Shown here piece by piece: positions 27,059 to 34,764 of a stretch of 47,859 bases of DNA (its first letter is position 1; every line of letters begins with the position of its first letter). The notes beneath the pieces are model-generated. The model was given only the letters and a program-made list of their open reading frames with translations. It made no database searches and had not been told where the DNA came from. The stretch is from positions 1-47,859 of the forward strand of contig CACYQN010000020.1 of assembly GCA_902776565.1 (NCBI GenBank), given 5' to 3'. The translations under genes and the position numbers were made by a program. This DNA is from an uncultured Bacteroidia bacterium (GTDB lineage: Bacteria > Bacteroidota > Bacteroidia > Bacteroidales > ML635J-15).

Positions 27059-27975
27059 TACCTCAATGTATCATTCATTATAGAATAACCTGCAAAAATG
27101 CCGTACCCGTTTTCAATGTTGGAGTAAATGTTGGCAGGAATCACGTTAAGCACATTTTGTGCGCTTACAAAACCGTCGGTTGAATAGTCGTAGTCCTGCA
27201 TTGCCTTGCTGCGTAAATATTCGTAGTAGCTTTCAGAAATGGACATTACCACAATCGCAGTGTTGCTGTGGATGTGCCTGCAAAATGCTTCTAGGTTGTA
27301 ATTTCCGCCACTAAAATATTCATCGCTTATAAGCAGGCAGCTGCCGTCGAAGACAAGACTTCCGCTTTGCATAAGCACACTGTCAGCATTTTGTGTCTGG
27401 CTGAAATATACGGGCCAATAGCCGTAATAGCTTTCCTCGTCGCGATTCACACTCATGAAAATCTTATAGTAGTTGCGGTCGGTGTCGTTGTCGGTAATTT
27501 TCAAGTACAGTTTGGATATTGGTTCCCCTTCGTCATCCACTGACACATTGTTGCGATAATGAATCTCGCTTATTTCCGGCAATGCAGGTATATTGGTGCT
27601 GGCGGAACAATTGCCGTATTTTGAACTCGAAGCCTCTATTTTGTATTGTGAACCTACTTTGGGCGTTTTTCCCGAAATATAAATATTGTCCACGAAAGAA
27701 AGCGTGTCAAGCAGTTGTCCGTCCTCAAACACGACCACAAGTGCATCGTCGATATAGGTTGGCTCCTTGAGTGTTGCACCATATATGTCATGGTCATACG
27801 CATTCGATATGTTCATTGTGAGCGATAGGGTAACGCTTATAGGCTCGTCTGGGGTAAGCACCGAGTTCATAACTATGGCTTGCTTATAGTTGTTGGGAAA
27901 ATCGTAGTTGACCTTGCTCTGGCAGGAGGCAAGCATACAAAGAGCAACAACCAATATTGAAATTTTTACTTTCAT
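27058..27975 (-). CDS. DUF4249-family lipoprotein
   Basis: The 305-residue protein has a lipoprotein signal peptide with lipobox M-L-A-S-C (Cys 18). The beta-rich body fits DUF4249: an N-terminal V-L-T-P-D-E-P-I-S-V-T-L-S strand pair, A-L-V-V-V-F-E-D-G, G-S-Q-Y-K-I-E-A-S and P-A-L-P-E-I. DUF4249 proteins are almost always beside TonB receptors and are thought to be surface or periplasmic partners in ligand capture; no enzymatic motif is visible. The start overlaps the upstream barrel gene by 4 bp and the stop overlaps the receptor start. Confidence 0.85.
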   Translation of the reverse strand: MKVKISILVVALCMLASCQSKVNYDFPNNYKQAIVMNSVLTPDEPISVTLSLTMNISNAYDHDIYGATLKEPTYIDDALVVVFEDGQLLDTLSFVDNIYISGKTPKVGSQYKIEASSSKYGNCSASTNIPALPEISEIHYRNNVSVDDEGEPISKLYLKITDNDTDRNYYKIFMSVNRDEESYYGYWPVYFSQTQNADSVLMQSGSLVFDGSCLLISDEYFSGGNYNLEAFCRHIHSNTAIVVMSISESYYEYLRSKAMQDYDYSTDGFVSAQNVLNVIPANIYSNIENGYGIFAGYSIMNDTLR

Positions 27976-28598
27976 TTGCTGTTGAAATTATAACCAATTT
28001 TCCATCCGAAAGTAACAGCTCTGCCATCGGCGAATCCCAATGTTGATGCCTTGCACATAAGGTCGATGTTGAAGTGGTTTTTCCAGAATCGGAATGATAC
28101 CCCTGCGGCAGCATACCACTGAAATTGGTTGATGATTAACATTTCATGGTCTTGTGTGCCAGCTTTCCCTCCAAAATAGTATGCCTTGCGATAACCCAAC
28201 ACAATATCGGCAAAAGGACGGCACCATTTCGGTTTGTTGCAAATAAACCTAGCCAAAGCTCCTAAGTCATGTGCATAGTAACCCATCTCCAGTTTCGTCT
28301 TGTCTTTTTGTGAATCTGCGTTGTAAAATTCAAGTGAAGTATATGAAACCTCGCCACCAACAAGAATATTGGGGTGTACGGTGTATGTGTATCTGAAAGC
28401 TCCGTGCCAATCCACAATGTTATTTTTGAAAGTATGATTCGAAATTATCATGTTTAGGTACGTCCCAGCAGGATTTACCTGCGCAGATATGTTATGGCGG
28501 TATTCAATCTGTTGCTTTGGATGCAACTTTATAGTGTCGTTTTGCGCAAGTACACAACAGCTTAGCAACAACATATATAATACAATCAATCTTTTCAT
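27972..28598 (-). CDS. Outer-membrane beta-barrel protein of the TonB-receptor operon
   Basis: The 208-residue protein has a signal peptide (M-K-R-L-I-V-L ... C-V-L-A-Q, cleavage about residue 18). Amphipathic strands follow, such as A-F-R-Y-T-Y-T-V, V-G-G-E-V-S-Y-T-S-L-E and A-A-A-G-V-S-F-R-F-W, with a final V-T-F-G-W-K-I-G-Y-N-F. The pattern fits a small outer-membrane barrel. First gene of the operon with DUF4249 and the TonB receptor, linked by an ATGA overlap; a role in the same uptake system is inferred from position only. Confidence 0.75.
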   Translation of the reverse strand: MKRLIVLYMLLLSCCVLAQNDTIKLHPKQQIEYRHNISAQVNPAGTYLNMIISNHTFKNNIVDWHGAFRYTYTVHPNILVGGEVSYTSLEFYNADSQKDKTKLEMGYYAHDLGALARFICNKPKWCRPFADIVLGYRKAYYFGGKAGTQDHEMLIINQFQWYAAAGVSFRFWKNHFNIDLMCKASTLGFADGRAVTFGWKIGYNFNSK

Positions 28599-28624
28599 GC
28601 TAAGATGCTTTTATATGCATAACG

Positions 28625-28632
28625 CAAAAATA
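28625..28632 (-). promoter_or_regulatory. Promoter of the TonB-receptor operon
   Basis: Minus strand TATTTTTG with TTTG about 16 bp further upstream; 27-34 bp before the first gene of the operon. Confidence 0.65.
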
Positions 28633-28758
28633 TGTATAATATTGCACACAAAAAAATCTCGTAAGATTTATTTTGTAGATGGGTTGTGATTTTATTTATC
28701 TGCTATTTTACTGTTGGAATTATGTACTTTTCTTATGAGAAGAAATGTTTTGTCCAGC

Positions 28759-28848
28759 AAAAACTCGCCCGAAAAAGTGTAAGATTCTCTCAAAAACTCG
28801 CCCGAAAAAATGTAAAGAAAAATGAAAAACTGGCCCGAAAAAGTGTAA
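28759..28848. repeat. Three 33-bp-period tandem repeats (iteron-like)
   Basis: Units start at 28759, 28792 and 28825, each with a 24-bp core AAAAACT(C/G)GCCCGAAAAA(G/A)TGTAA and a variable 9-bp spacer. The spacing is exactly 33 bp, the same as in the arrays at 31328 and 34765. A short GTG-initiated reading frame (28686-28874) across it only translates the repeat and is not considered a gene. Confidence 0.75.
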
Positions 28849-28920
28849 TAAAGGCTAACAGTATCGCAGTCTAATAGGCTAACAGTCAGATGGCTCGGCT
28901 AGTTTTCGGTTCGACCATCA

Positions 28921-29195
28921 AAACGGCGCGAGCCATAGAAACTTATAAACGGCGTAAGCCATTGAAACGCCGCAGCCATTGAAACCGCCCCTTCGACTGA
29001 CGCTCAGGGAGCTATGCTATGAAACGCTGCAGGCATAGAACGGCGAAGCCCTCAAACTCATAAACTCCGCAGGCAATCAAACGTGAACGGCGAAGCCCTC
29101 AACGAAGTTAAACATAGAAACGGCTTTAGCCATTGAAACGCCGTAGGCATAGAACGGCGCAGCCCTCAACGAAGTTAAACGGCTTTAGCCATTCA
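28921..29195. repeat. Array of about eleven mini-hairpin modules
   Basis: Units of the form GGC-NNN(N)-GCC (for example GGCGTAAGCC, GGCTTTAGCC, GGCGAAGCC, and the swapped GCCGTAGGC) alternate with linkers such as CATTGAAAC, CATAGAAAC and CCTCAACGAAGTTAAAC. A REP-like CCCTTCGAC..CTCAGGG element (28989-29009) is embedded. The array ends 18 bp before the kinase -7 box. No other feature is seen in the 28599-29239 gap apart from the 33-bp repeats and the promoters. Confidence 0.7.
28989..29009. repeat. REP-like imperfect palindrome inside the array
   Basis: CCCTTCGAC ... GCTCAGGG, same family as 19538-19557 (inverted) and 38762-38780. Confidence 0.6.
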
Positions 29196-29213
29196 AATTT
29201 AGAAACTTTTCAT

Positions 29214-29221
29214 TACCTTTG
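29214..29221 (+). promoter_or_regulatory. -7 box for the kinase gene
   Basis: TACCTTTG, perfect match, 19 bp upstream of the ATG. Confidence 0.65.
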
Positions 29222-29239
29222 CATCCCTAATATTTCAAA

Positions 29240-30640
29240 ATGCCAAGTAGCGACAACGACATATCCTCATCGGGCAAGGTGGCGGTGCAGAATATCCGCG
29301 TTTCCGACAAGTTCACCGACTTTGCCGAACTGCCTTCAAAGGGGCATTGCCGCCTGATGAAAGCCCAGCACTACGGTATATGGAATGTGCTGAAAGGTTT
29401 GAAGCCAGAATATACTACCGACAAGCAGTTCGCACAGATGTTTACCAAGGAGTACACGCTGATGGTCGGACTGAACCATCCCAACATTGTGCGCACCTAC
29501 GGACACGAAAATGTTCCCGAACTGGGAGAATGCATAATTATGGAGTATGTGGATGGTCGGACTTTGGCGGATTTCGTAAGGGAAAACCCAACTTCAGCGC
29601 AACGCAGACAAGTCGCCAAGGAACTTTTGAATGCGCTTGCCTATTGCCACAAGAAGCAAATTGTCCATCAGGACTTGAAACCGTCCAACATTCTTATTAC
29701 CCACGATGGCGACCATGTCAAAATCATCGATTTCGGACTGTCCGACAGCCACGAATGGGCAATTCTGAAAGAACCTGCATACACAAAGGCCTACGCAGCA
29801 CCCGAACAGCTTGCTGGCGAGGAAGTTGACAATCGTACCGACATCTACGCTTTCGGCATTATACTTAGGCAACTGTTCCCGAAACGCTATGGACGCGTTA
29901 TCCGCAAGTGCCTGCAACCACAGCGCGAAAAACGGTATTCTTCGGCAGAGGCAGTCCTCAATGACATTAAACGCACCGACAGCAGAAGAAAGTGGATACC
30001 CATTGTCGCAATTGTATTCGTCATTTTGATTGGATTGGCAATATTTATCGGCAGGCAGCTTGTTCAAAAGGAAGAACCTGCGGTGATGATTCCCGATACA
30101 CCAGCCGTTGAGCATAATGACAAAGATTCTCTGCCTGTGGAAAATCTAGCAACGAAAGATTTTAAACAGCAAACAAAGCCGAATGTCGTTGAAAAGTCTG
30201 TTGTACAGGAAAATGTTGCTACAAATAGCGACGATGAACTTCTCAACCTCTACATTGCCAATATAAAGTCGGAACTCGACAGCATACAGAAGCCATTCGA
30301 CGAGGAAATAGAGTCTGGAGCAATAGTTTACAGTGAAACATTCTTTGTTCATAGAGCCATTACACTTTACAAGATACTCATTCATATAGAGCAACGCCTA
30401 CAGAAACTGCCGAGAGACAAGCAAAAAATATTTAGACAACATGTCAATGACTCGTGGTTTGATATGGTAAAAAGTTATGATGAATATGACTCTGTGTACA
30501 AAAGTTATTATTCGCTACATAGCGAAGGTAAAATTTCTGATGAGGAGTATGATAAATTGAATGAAGAGTTTGATACTGAAACGTCGGAAATGCTTAGGCT
30601 AGGACATTTGTATGCAAAAGAAAGCCGAAAGAATCACTAA
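29240..30640 (+). CDS. Membrane-anchored Ser/Thr protein kinase
   Basis: The 466-residue protein has a eukaryotic-like kinase domain (about 35-245): the ATP lysine in N-V-L-K-G-L-K (K52), a helix-C glutamate in T-K-E-Y (E71), hinge I-I-M-E-Y-V-D-G, catalytic loop V-H-Q-D-L-K-P-S-N-I (D145), D-F-G (164-166) and A-P-E-Q. H-R-D is H-Q-D, as in many non-RD kinases, and the Gly-rich loop is poorly conserved. One membrane helix (253-271) is followed by a ~195-residue charged, partly coiled extracytoplasmic region that could sense a signal. It ends exactly where the convergent gene at 30641 ends. Substrates unknown. Confidence 0.88.
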   Translation: MPSSDNDISSSGKVAVQNIRVSDKFTDFAELPSKGHCRLMKAQHYGIWNVLKGLKPEYTTDKQFAQMFTKEYTLMVGLNHPNIVRTYGHENVPELGECIIMEYVDGRTLADFVRENPTSAQRRQVAKELLNALAYCHKKQIVHQDLKPSNILITHDGDHVKIIDFGLSDSHEWAILKEPAYTKAYAAPEQLAGEEVDNRTDIYAFGIILRQLFPKRYGRVIRKCLQPQREKRYSSAEAVLNDIKRTDSRRKWIPIVAIVFVILIGLAIFIGRQLVQKEEPAVMIPDTPAVEHNDKDSLPVENLATKDFKQQTKPNVVEKSVVQENVATNSDDELLNLYIANIKSELDSIQKPFDEEIESGAIVYSETFFVHRAITLYKILIHIEQRLQKLPRDKQKIFRQHVNDSWFDMVKSYDEYDSVYKSYYSLHSEGKISDEEYDKLNEEFDTETSEMLRLGHLYAKESRKNH

Positions 30641-31210
30641 TTATGCTTTGTTCACACTTGTAAGTCCGCCCTTGTTGCCAATTACAAACAGTTCCTTTGT
30701 GCCGTCGTCGAGGATGTGTTCCACATATAATGGCTCGTTGAGCGTGAAGCGTTCGCAGAGGAAAGAATCTCCAACTTTCAATTTTGCATTTTCCGATTCG
30801 GTCACATCAAACCGATTGTCGCCTTTGTAGCAAAGTTTCAGTCTTCGGTTAGGATTCCAGCGGATTTCTACCTTGTCGTCGGCGCCCAATTCGTTCGAAT
30901 ACAACGATTTTGCTACCACTCGGTGCGACGACTGCACACTTTCGGTTTCGCAGTAGTCGGTTACAAAGGTTTCCCAGTCGGGAAAGCCCGTGAAGCGAGC
31001 CAAGACATCGAGCGTTGCATTGCGTACCGATGCATAGCCATCTATGTAGCCCCAGATTCTTTTCAGCGTGGATGTACTGATGGTTTCCTTCAGCCGTCCC
31101 TGTATTTCTCCCGACAAGAATATGAAGTCGGTGGATGTCTTTATGCTATGGCCTGCCGATTCCGATACTAACTGGCGCAAAAGTGCAATATGTTGTGGAT
31201 TCAATGACAT
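30641..31210 (-). CDS. Putative HTH-like Bacteroidota protein of unknown function
   Basis: The 189-residue protein starts with a helical domain reading T-S-T-D-F-I-F-L-S-G-E-I, I-S-T-S-T-L-K-R-I-W-G-Y and T-L-D-V-L-A-R-F-T-G-F-P-D-W-E-T-F. I recognise this as a recurrent N-terminal motif in Bacteroidota hypothetical proteins; its helix spacing resembles an XRE-like DNA-binding fold. The C-terminal half (about 105-185) is predicted beta-rich: V-E-I-R-W-N-P-N-R-R-L-K-L-C-Y, V-G-D-S-F-L. A regulator is plausible but not shown. It is convergent with the kinase with no base between stops. Confidence 0.55.
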   Translation of the reverse strand: MSLNPQHIALLRQLVSESAGHSIKTSTDFIFLSGEIQGRLKETISTSTLKRIWGYIDGYASVRNATLDVLARFTGFPDWETFVTDYCETESVQSSHRVVAKSLYSNELGADDKVEIRWNPNRRLKLCYKGDNRFDVTESENAKLKVGDSFLCERFTLNEPLYVEHILDDGTKELFVIGNKGGLTSVNKA

Positions 31211-31327
31211 ATTTCTTACAACTAATTTTTGGGGGCAAAGATAGCACAGATTATAAAGTGAGAATAATTCTTTTAAGGTTCTTTTTGTGTGTTCAATTAG
31301 TGTTTTTTTATGTTATAGAAATAAATA

Positions 31328-31416
31328 GGTGTCAAAATGTTACAAAAAATAATAATTGTTGGTGTCAAAATATTACAAAAAAGTTGTATTTTTGCTGTCG
31401 ATTTATTACAAATAAA
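31328..31416 (+). repeat. 33-bp-period direct repeats at the DUF4143 ATPase promoter
   Basis: Units start at 31328, 31361 and 31394. The first two share GGTGTCAAAAT(G/A)TTACAAAA; the third is degenerate but keeps TGTC and TATTACAAA at the same offsets. The -7 box TATTTTTG (31387-31394) lies between units 2 and 3, so a protein bound to the array would cover the promoter. Confidence 0.75.
31387..31394 (+). promoter_or_regulatory. -7 box for the DUF4143 ATPase gene
   Basis: TATTTTTG, 34-41 bp upstream of the ATG, embedded in the 33-bp repeat array. Confidence 0.6.
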
Positions 31417-31427
31417 ATGATATTATT

Positions 31428-32759
31428 ATGATACAACGAACTGCAATACAATATCTTGAGAATTGGAAAAACTCTTTAGATCACAAGCCGTTAGTACTCC
31501 GTGGTGCGAGACAAGTTGGCAAGACTACTCTTGTAAATCAATTTGCCACAGGATTTGACACATATCTATATCTAAACCTTGACCGTCGGCGTGACCGCAA
31601 TTTGTTTGAAGAAGATGATATTCCAACTTTAATCGACAGAATACACATTCATTGTCGCAAACATAAGACCGAAGGAAAAACTTTGCTTTTCATAGATGAG
31701 ATACAAAATTCTCCAGAAGCAGTCCGTTTGCTCCGTTATTTCAGGGAGGAAGCTCCTGAACTATATGTTATTGCAGCAGGTTCGTTGCTCGAAACACTGA
31801 TTGACACACATATATCTTTTCCTGTGGGTCGCGTTGAGTATATGGCTTTGCGTCCTTGCTCGTTTGTCGAATTCCTAAATGGAATAGGTGAAGAGTATGA
31901 TGCTCAAGTTGTTGCAGATTTATCTGCTGATGCCATACACGACAGGCTTATGAATCATTTTCTCAACTATGTGCTTGTCGGAGGAATGCCTGAAGCAATT
32001 GTGAAATATGCCGAACATAGGGATATACTGGCGGTAAATCCTATTTACAGCACCTTTTTGAACGCATATAGCGATGATGTTCAAAAATATGCACAAAATA
32101 AGACAATGGCAACCGTCATACGCCATATACTCAAGGAGGGGTGGACCTATGCAGCGGAGCCTTTAAGTTTCAATAACTTTGCCGATAGCAATTATCGTTC
32201 TCGCGAAATGGGCGAAGCTTTTAGAACCATTGAAAGGGCTTTGTTACTTGAACTTGCTTATCCTGTGACTACAGAACAGATTCCGTTGATGCCCAATTAC
32301 CGTCGAAAACCGAAACTATTATGGCTTGATACGGGTTTAGTGAACTATTATGCAGGTATAAGGAGCGAGATATTTAATGTAAATGATATTATGTCGGTAT
32401 GGAAGGGTAGGGTAGCCGAGCATATTGTAGCGCAGGAGTTGATAGCAGAAAACTTTGAGTTTGGCACTCGTCGCAATTACTGGGTGCGCGAAAAAGTTGA
32501 CGCATCGGCAGAAATTGATTTTGTGTATAGGTTTGGTAACAAGGTGATTCCAGTTGAAGTGAAAAGTGGTACCAATTCAAAATTGCGTTCGTTGCACCAA
32601 TTTATGGATAAGGCTCCTCACGACATAGCTGTGCGCGTATGGACTGGCAGGTTCTCCATCGATACGGTTAGAACGCCATCAGGTAAAGATTTTAGATTGG
32701 TTAACATACCATTCTACTATGTTGGACAATTGGACAAAATACTATCAAGATTACTGTAA
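31428..32759 (+). CDS. AAA_14/DUF4143-family ATPase
   Basis: The 443-residue protein has an N-terminal AAA domain with Walker A R-G-A-R-Q-V-G-K-T-T (about residues 21-30) and Walker B T-L-L-F-I-D-E-I-Q (about 85-93). The C-terminal DUF4143 domain ends in a nuclease-like fold remnant, I-D-F-V-Y-R ... I-P-V-E-V-K-S-G. This family is abundant and lineage-expanded in Bacteroidota; its function is unsettled, with DNA binding or defence/toxin-antitoxin-like roles proposed. The 33-bp repeats over its promoter suggest autoregulation (inference). Confidence 0.88.
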   Translation: MIQRTAIQYLENWKNSLDHKPLVLRGARQVGKTTLVNQFATGFDTYLYLNLDRRRDRNLFEEDDIPTLIDRIHIHCRKHKTEGKTLLFIDEIQNSPEAVRLLRYFREEAPELYVIAAGSLLETLIDTHISFPVGRVEYMALRPCSFVEFLNGIGEEYDAQVVADLSADAIHDRLMNHFLNYVLVGGMPEAIVKYAEHRDILAVNPIYSTFLNAYSDDVQKYAQNKTMATVIRHILKEGWTYAAEPLSFNNFADSNYRSREMGEAFRTIERALLLELAYPVTTEQIPLMPNYRRKPKLLWLDTGLVNYYAGIRSEIFNVNDIMSVWKGRVAEHIVAQELIAENFEFGTRRNYWVREKVDASAEIDFVYRFGNKVIPVEVKSGTNSKLRSLHQFMDKAPHDIAVRVWTGRFSIDTVRTPSGKDFRLVNIPFYYVGQLDKILSRLL

Positions 32760-32859
32760 TACAAACTAGTAAACTGGGAAAAACAATTTTGAAAACAAAA
32801 ATGCCAGAAAGAGGTTCTTTTGTGGTCCTTTATGCGCTTTTTTGCAATTGTATTGGTTA

Positions 32860-33045
32860 GCCGTACATATTGATTAACGAAGCGTTATGCTCGTCTTGTA
32901 ACTGGAAACCTGAGAAATTTCATAGGCAAGAGAGTATAAATGTTCGCGCATACAGCGTGGACTATATATTACATCTACATTATAAGGTATTCCTACGACC
33001 TCCGATTAGAGAAGTGGTATAGCAGTGCCACGCTTCTTTTGTATA
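32860..33045 (+). ncRNA. Candidate structured small RNA in a 466-bp gene-free gap
   Basis: The gap 32760-33225 has no credible ORF but shows RNA-like structure. CGTGGA (about 32956) pairs with TCCTACG (about 32991), closing a long AT-rich arm; CTTG and CAAG enclose a branch near 32900-32930. AGAAGTGG ... CCACGCTTCTTTT (33009-33038) forms a bulged terminator-like hairpin ending in T. The TGTTCGC..AGCG segment near 32940 is reminiscent of 6S RNA, but I cannot confirm the family. Ends are approximate. Confidence 0.35.
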
Positions 33046-33151
33046 ATTTTGCCTATATGGTGCTGTTGGGCAGAAAAATGAATTTTTAATGCTTATAAAT
33101 AAGGTATAAAAAGAACCAAATTAGAACCAACGAAGTCTGATTTTTTTTATA

Positions 33152-33159
33152 TTCCTTTG
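33152..33159 (+). promoter_or_regulatory. Probable -7 element of the lipoprotein cluster
   Basis: TTCCTTTG matches TAnnTTTG except for the second base; 67 bp upstream of the first lipoprotein. Confidence 0.4.
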
Positions 33160-33225
33160 CGGTGTAAATATTCAACTGAATAATTGTTAGTGTTAAAAAT
33201 AATATTAATTTAAATTTTAGGTAAA

Positions 33226-33495
33226 ATGAAGAAATTGTTATTTATTGGTGCTATTGCACTCGCAGCATGTTTTGCTTTGTCAAGCTGCAACAGTAAGATT
33301 ACAAAGGGTGATGTTGAAGAGTTGAACAAGCTCATTCAAGAAGAGAAATGCGATGAAGCATTAAAAATGGTAAAAGGCTGGGAAGGCAAGGAGTTTGACG
33401 AAGGTGTACATCTTGGCGACATTAAAGGAGAAAAAAGTTGTAGTGATGAACTTAACAACTTAGTTGATAATCTCGGAAAGAAAAGCAAGAAATAA
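33226..33495 (+). CDS. Small lipoprotein
   Basis: The 89-residue protein has a lipoprotein signal peptide with lipobox A-L-S-S-C (Cys 21). The mature part is about 69 residues, charged and helical, with E-E-L-N-K-L-I-Q-E-E and K-M-V-K-G-W-E-G-K. No known domain. It is preceded by the leader TATTAATTTAAATTTTAGG (33203-33221), repeated almost exactly before the next gene, which suggests the cluster grew by duplication of a lipoprotein-type 5' unit. Confidence 0.7.
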   Translation: MKKLLFIGAIALAACFALSSCNSKITKGDVEELNKLIQEEKCDEALKMVKGWEGKEFDEGVHLGDIKGEKSCSDELNNLVDNLGKKSKK

Positions 33496-33522
33496 AGTAG
33501 TATTAATTTAAATTTAGGTAAA

Positions 33523-33885
33523 ATGAAGAAACATAACATTATTGGAGCGTGTATCGCTTTGGTTGCTTTGGTGCTGCTGATTTTCCTTCCTTTGGTTGAT
33601 ATGGGAGAGGGAATAGCATTGTTTGATTGTTTTAAGCACGATTTGACTGTATTTGCGATTGCTTGGATTGTGTTCCCAGTGCTTTGCATTGTGGCAAATC
33701 TAGTTGGCAAGTTGCGTGTGCTTGCAGCTTGGCTTATGCTTATACCGTTTGCGTGGGGACTTTGTTATCTTATGTTGCCAGTTGGCGGACCCGGTATTGG
33801 CGTTTGGGTTTATGGCGCACTTACAGTCGTGCTGATAATCTATTCAATGGTTACAAAGAAAAAAGCGAAAAATCAAGAAATGTAA
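33523..33885 (+). CDS. Small integral-membrane protein
   Basis: The 120-residue protein is mostly hydrophobic, with about four helices (residues 7-26, 34-58, 62-80, 85-108) and a basic tail (K-K-K-A-K-N). No family recognised. Its leader TATTAATTTAAATTTAGG (33501-33518) nearly matches that of the preceding lipoprotein; the gap is 27 bp, so co-transcription is likely. Confidence 0.65.
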   Translation: MKKHNIIGACIALVALVLLIFLPLVDMGEGIALFDCFKHDLTVFAIAWIVFPVLCIVANLVGKLRVLAAWLMLIPFAWGLCYLMLPVGGPGIGVWVYGALTVVLIIYSMVTKKKAKNQEM

Positions 33886-33916
33886 TTTCTTAGTAATAAT
33901 TTTAAATTTTAGGAAG

Positions 33917-34612
33917 ATGAAAAAGAATTTTTTATTAATTGTGTGCGCAGTTGCGCTAGTGTTTGGTATAAGTTCATGTGGTAATAAGAAAGTTGAAGAA
34001 ACCAAAATGATTCCAGCAAGTGCTGTTACTTTTTCTGGTGAAAACAGTGATTTGTTAAGAGTAAATGCGGACTCTGTAAAAGTTATGCTGGTAAATATTG
34101 GAGAAGATCAATGGTCTGTTAGAGCTTTGATTCCAATAGCAAATACAAAAGGGTGGGTTGAAGGCAAGTATTATAGCCCTGATCATTCATATCATGGATT
34201 ATCTTTAGATGTAGCATATATTGATGCAAATGGTAGCGAAATTGGACAAGAATTGTCACTATATGATGATTACTCAAAAATCTCTGCAGTTCTAAAGTCA
34301 GAAACAGAAGGTAAAACCGATAACATACTAGTTAAGGGAGCATGGGAAGGCTTGTATTGTGCTTATGAAACCAATAAAGCAACATACGACAAGCTTAGTG
34401 GAATAAATATTTCTGGTTTCACTTTGGAGAAAGAATCATCTTCATCAAGTTCATCATATTCAAGTTCTAGTTCAAGCAGTTCTTCAAGCTCCCTTTCAAG
34501 CAGTGACTATGATTATGACGAAGAGGACATAGATAAGGCTATTGATGCAGCCCAAAAAAGTCTAGAACTCACCAAAGATGCAATGGATATTTACAAATCT
34601 ATGGGAAACTAA
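33917..34612 (+). CDS. Lipoprotein with poly-serine linker
   Basis: The 231-residue protein has lipobox G-I-S-S-C (Cys 21), a beta-rich domain (about 35-170, with W-S-V-R-A-L-I-P-I and W-E-G-L-Y-C-A-Y), and a serine-rich stretch (about 175-198, 20+ Ser interrupted by Tyr and Leu). An acidic Y-D-Y-D-E-E-D motif and a short helix follow. The serine run uses mixed TCA/TCT/AGT/AGC codons, so it is not a simple slippage tract. Last gene of the 33226 cluster, followed by a terminator. Function unknown; Ser-rich linkers usually act as flexible, possibly glycosylated, spacers. Confidence 0.7.
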   Translation: MKKNFLLIVCAVALVFGISSCGNKKVEETKMIPASAVTFSGENSDLLRVNADSVKVMLVNIGEDQWSVRALIPIANTKGWVEGKYYSPDHSYHGLSLDVAYIDANGSEIGQELSLYDDYSKISAVLKSETEGKTDNILVKGAWEGLYCAYETNKATYDKLSGINISGFTLEKESSSSSSSYSSSSSSSSSSSLSSSDYDYDEEDIDKAIDAAQKSLELTKDAMDIYKSMGN

Positions 34613-34653
34613 TTTCTTCATGTAGAGTAGTATTATTTATGTTTTAAATGTTG

Positions 34654-34682
34654 GTCGGCAGTGAAATCTGCCGACTTTTTTG
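34654..34682 (+). terminator. Terminator of the lipoprotein cluster
   Basis: GTCGGCAG-TGAAAT-CTGCCGAC followed by TTTTTTG. Confidence 0.92.
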
Positions 34683-34764
34683 TTTATGATAAACATCAAG
34701 GAATCAAAAGTCGCACTAGAAAGTGAAATAATATCAAATCAACCAGTCCAGATAAATAATTTCT

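Noticed and set aside
28759..28848. CRISPR array
   Set aside because: Only three units with 9-bp spacers; no cas genes and the spacing is far too short.
28686..28874. Short frame encoding repeated K-L-A-R-K-S-V units
   Set aside because: It needs a GTG start, has no promoter or leader, and its repeats simply translate the 33-bp DNA array.
34440..34505. Phase-variable repeat in the serine-rich lipoprotein
   Set aside because: The serine run uses mixed codons without a perfect short DNA repeat, so slippage is unlikely.
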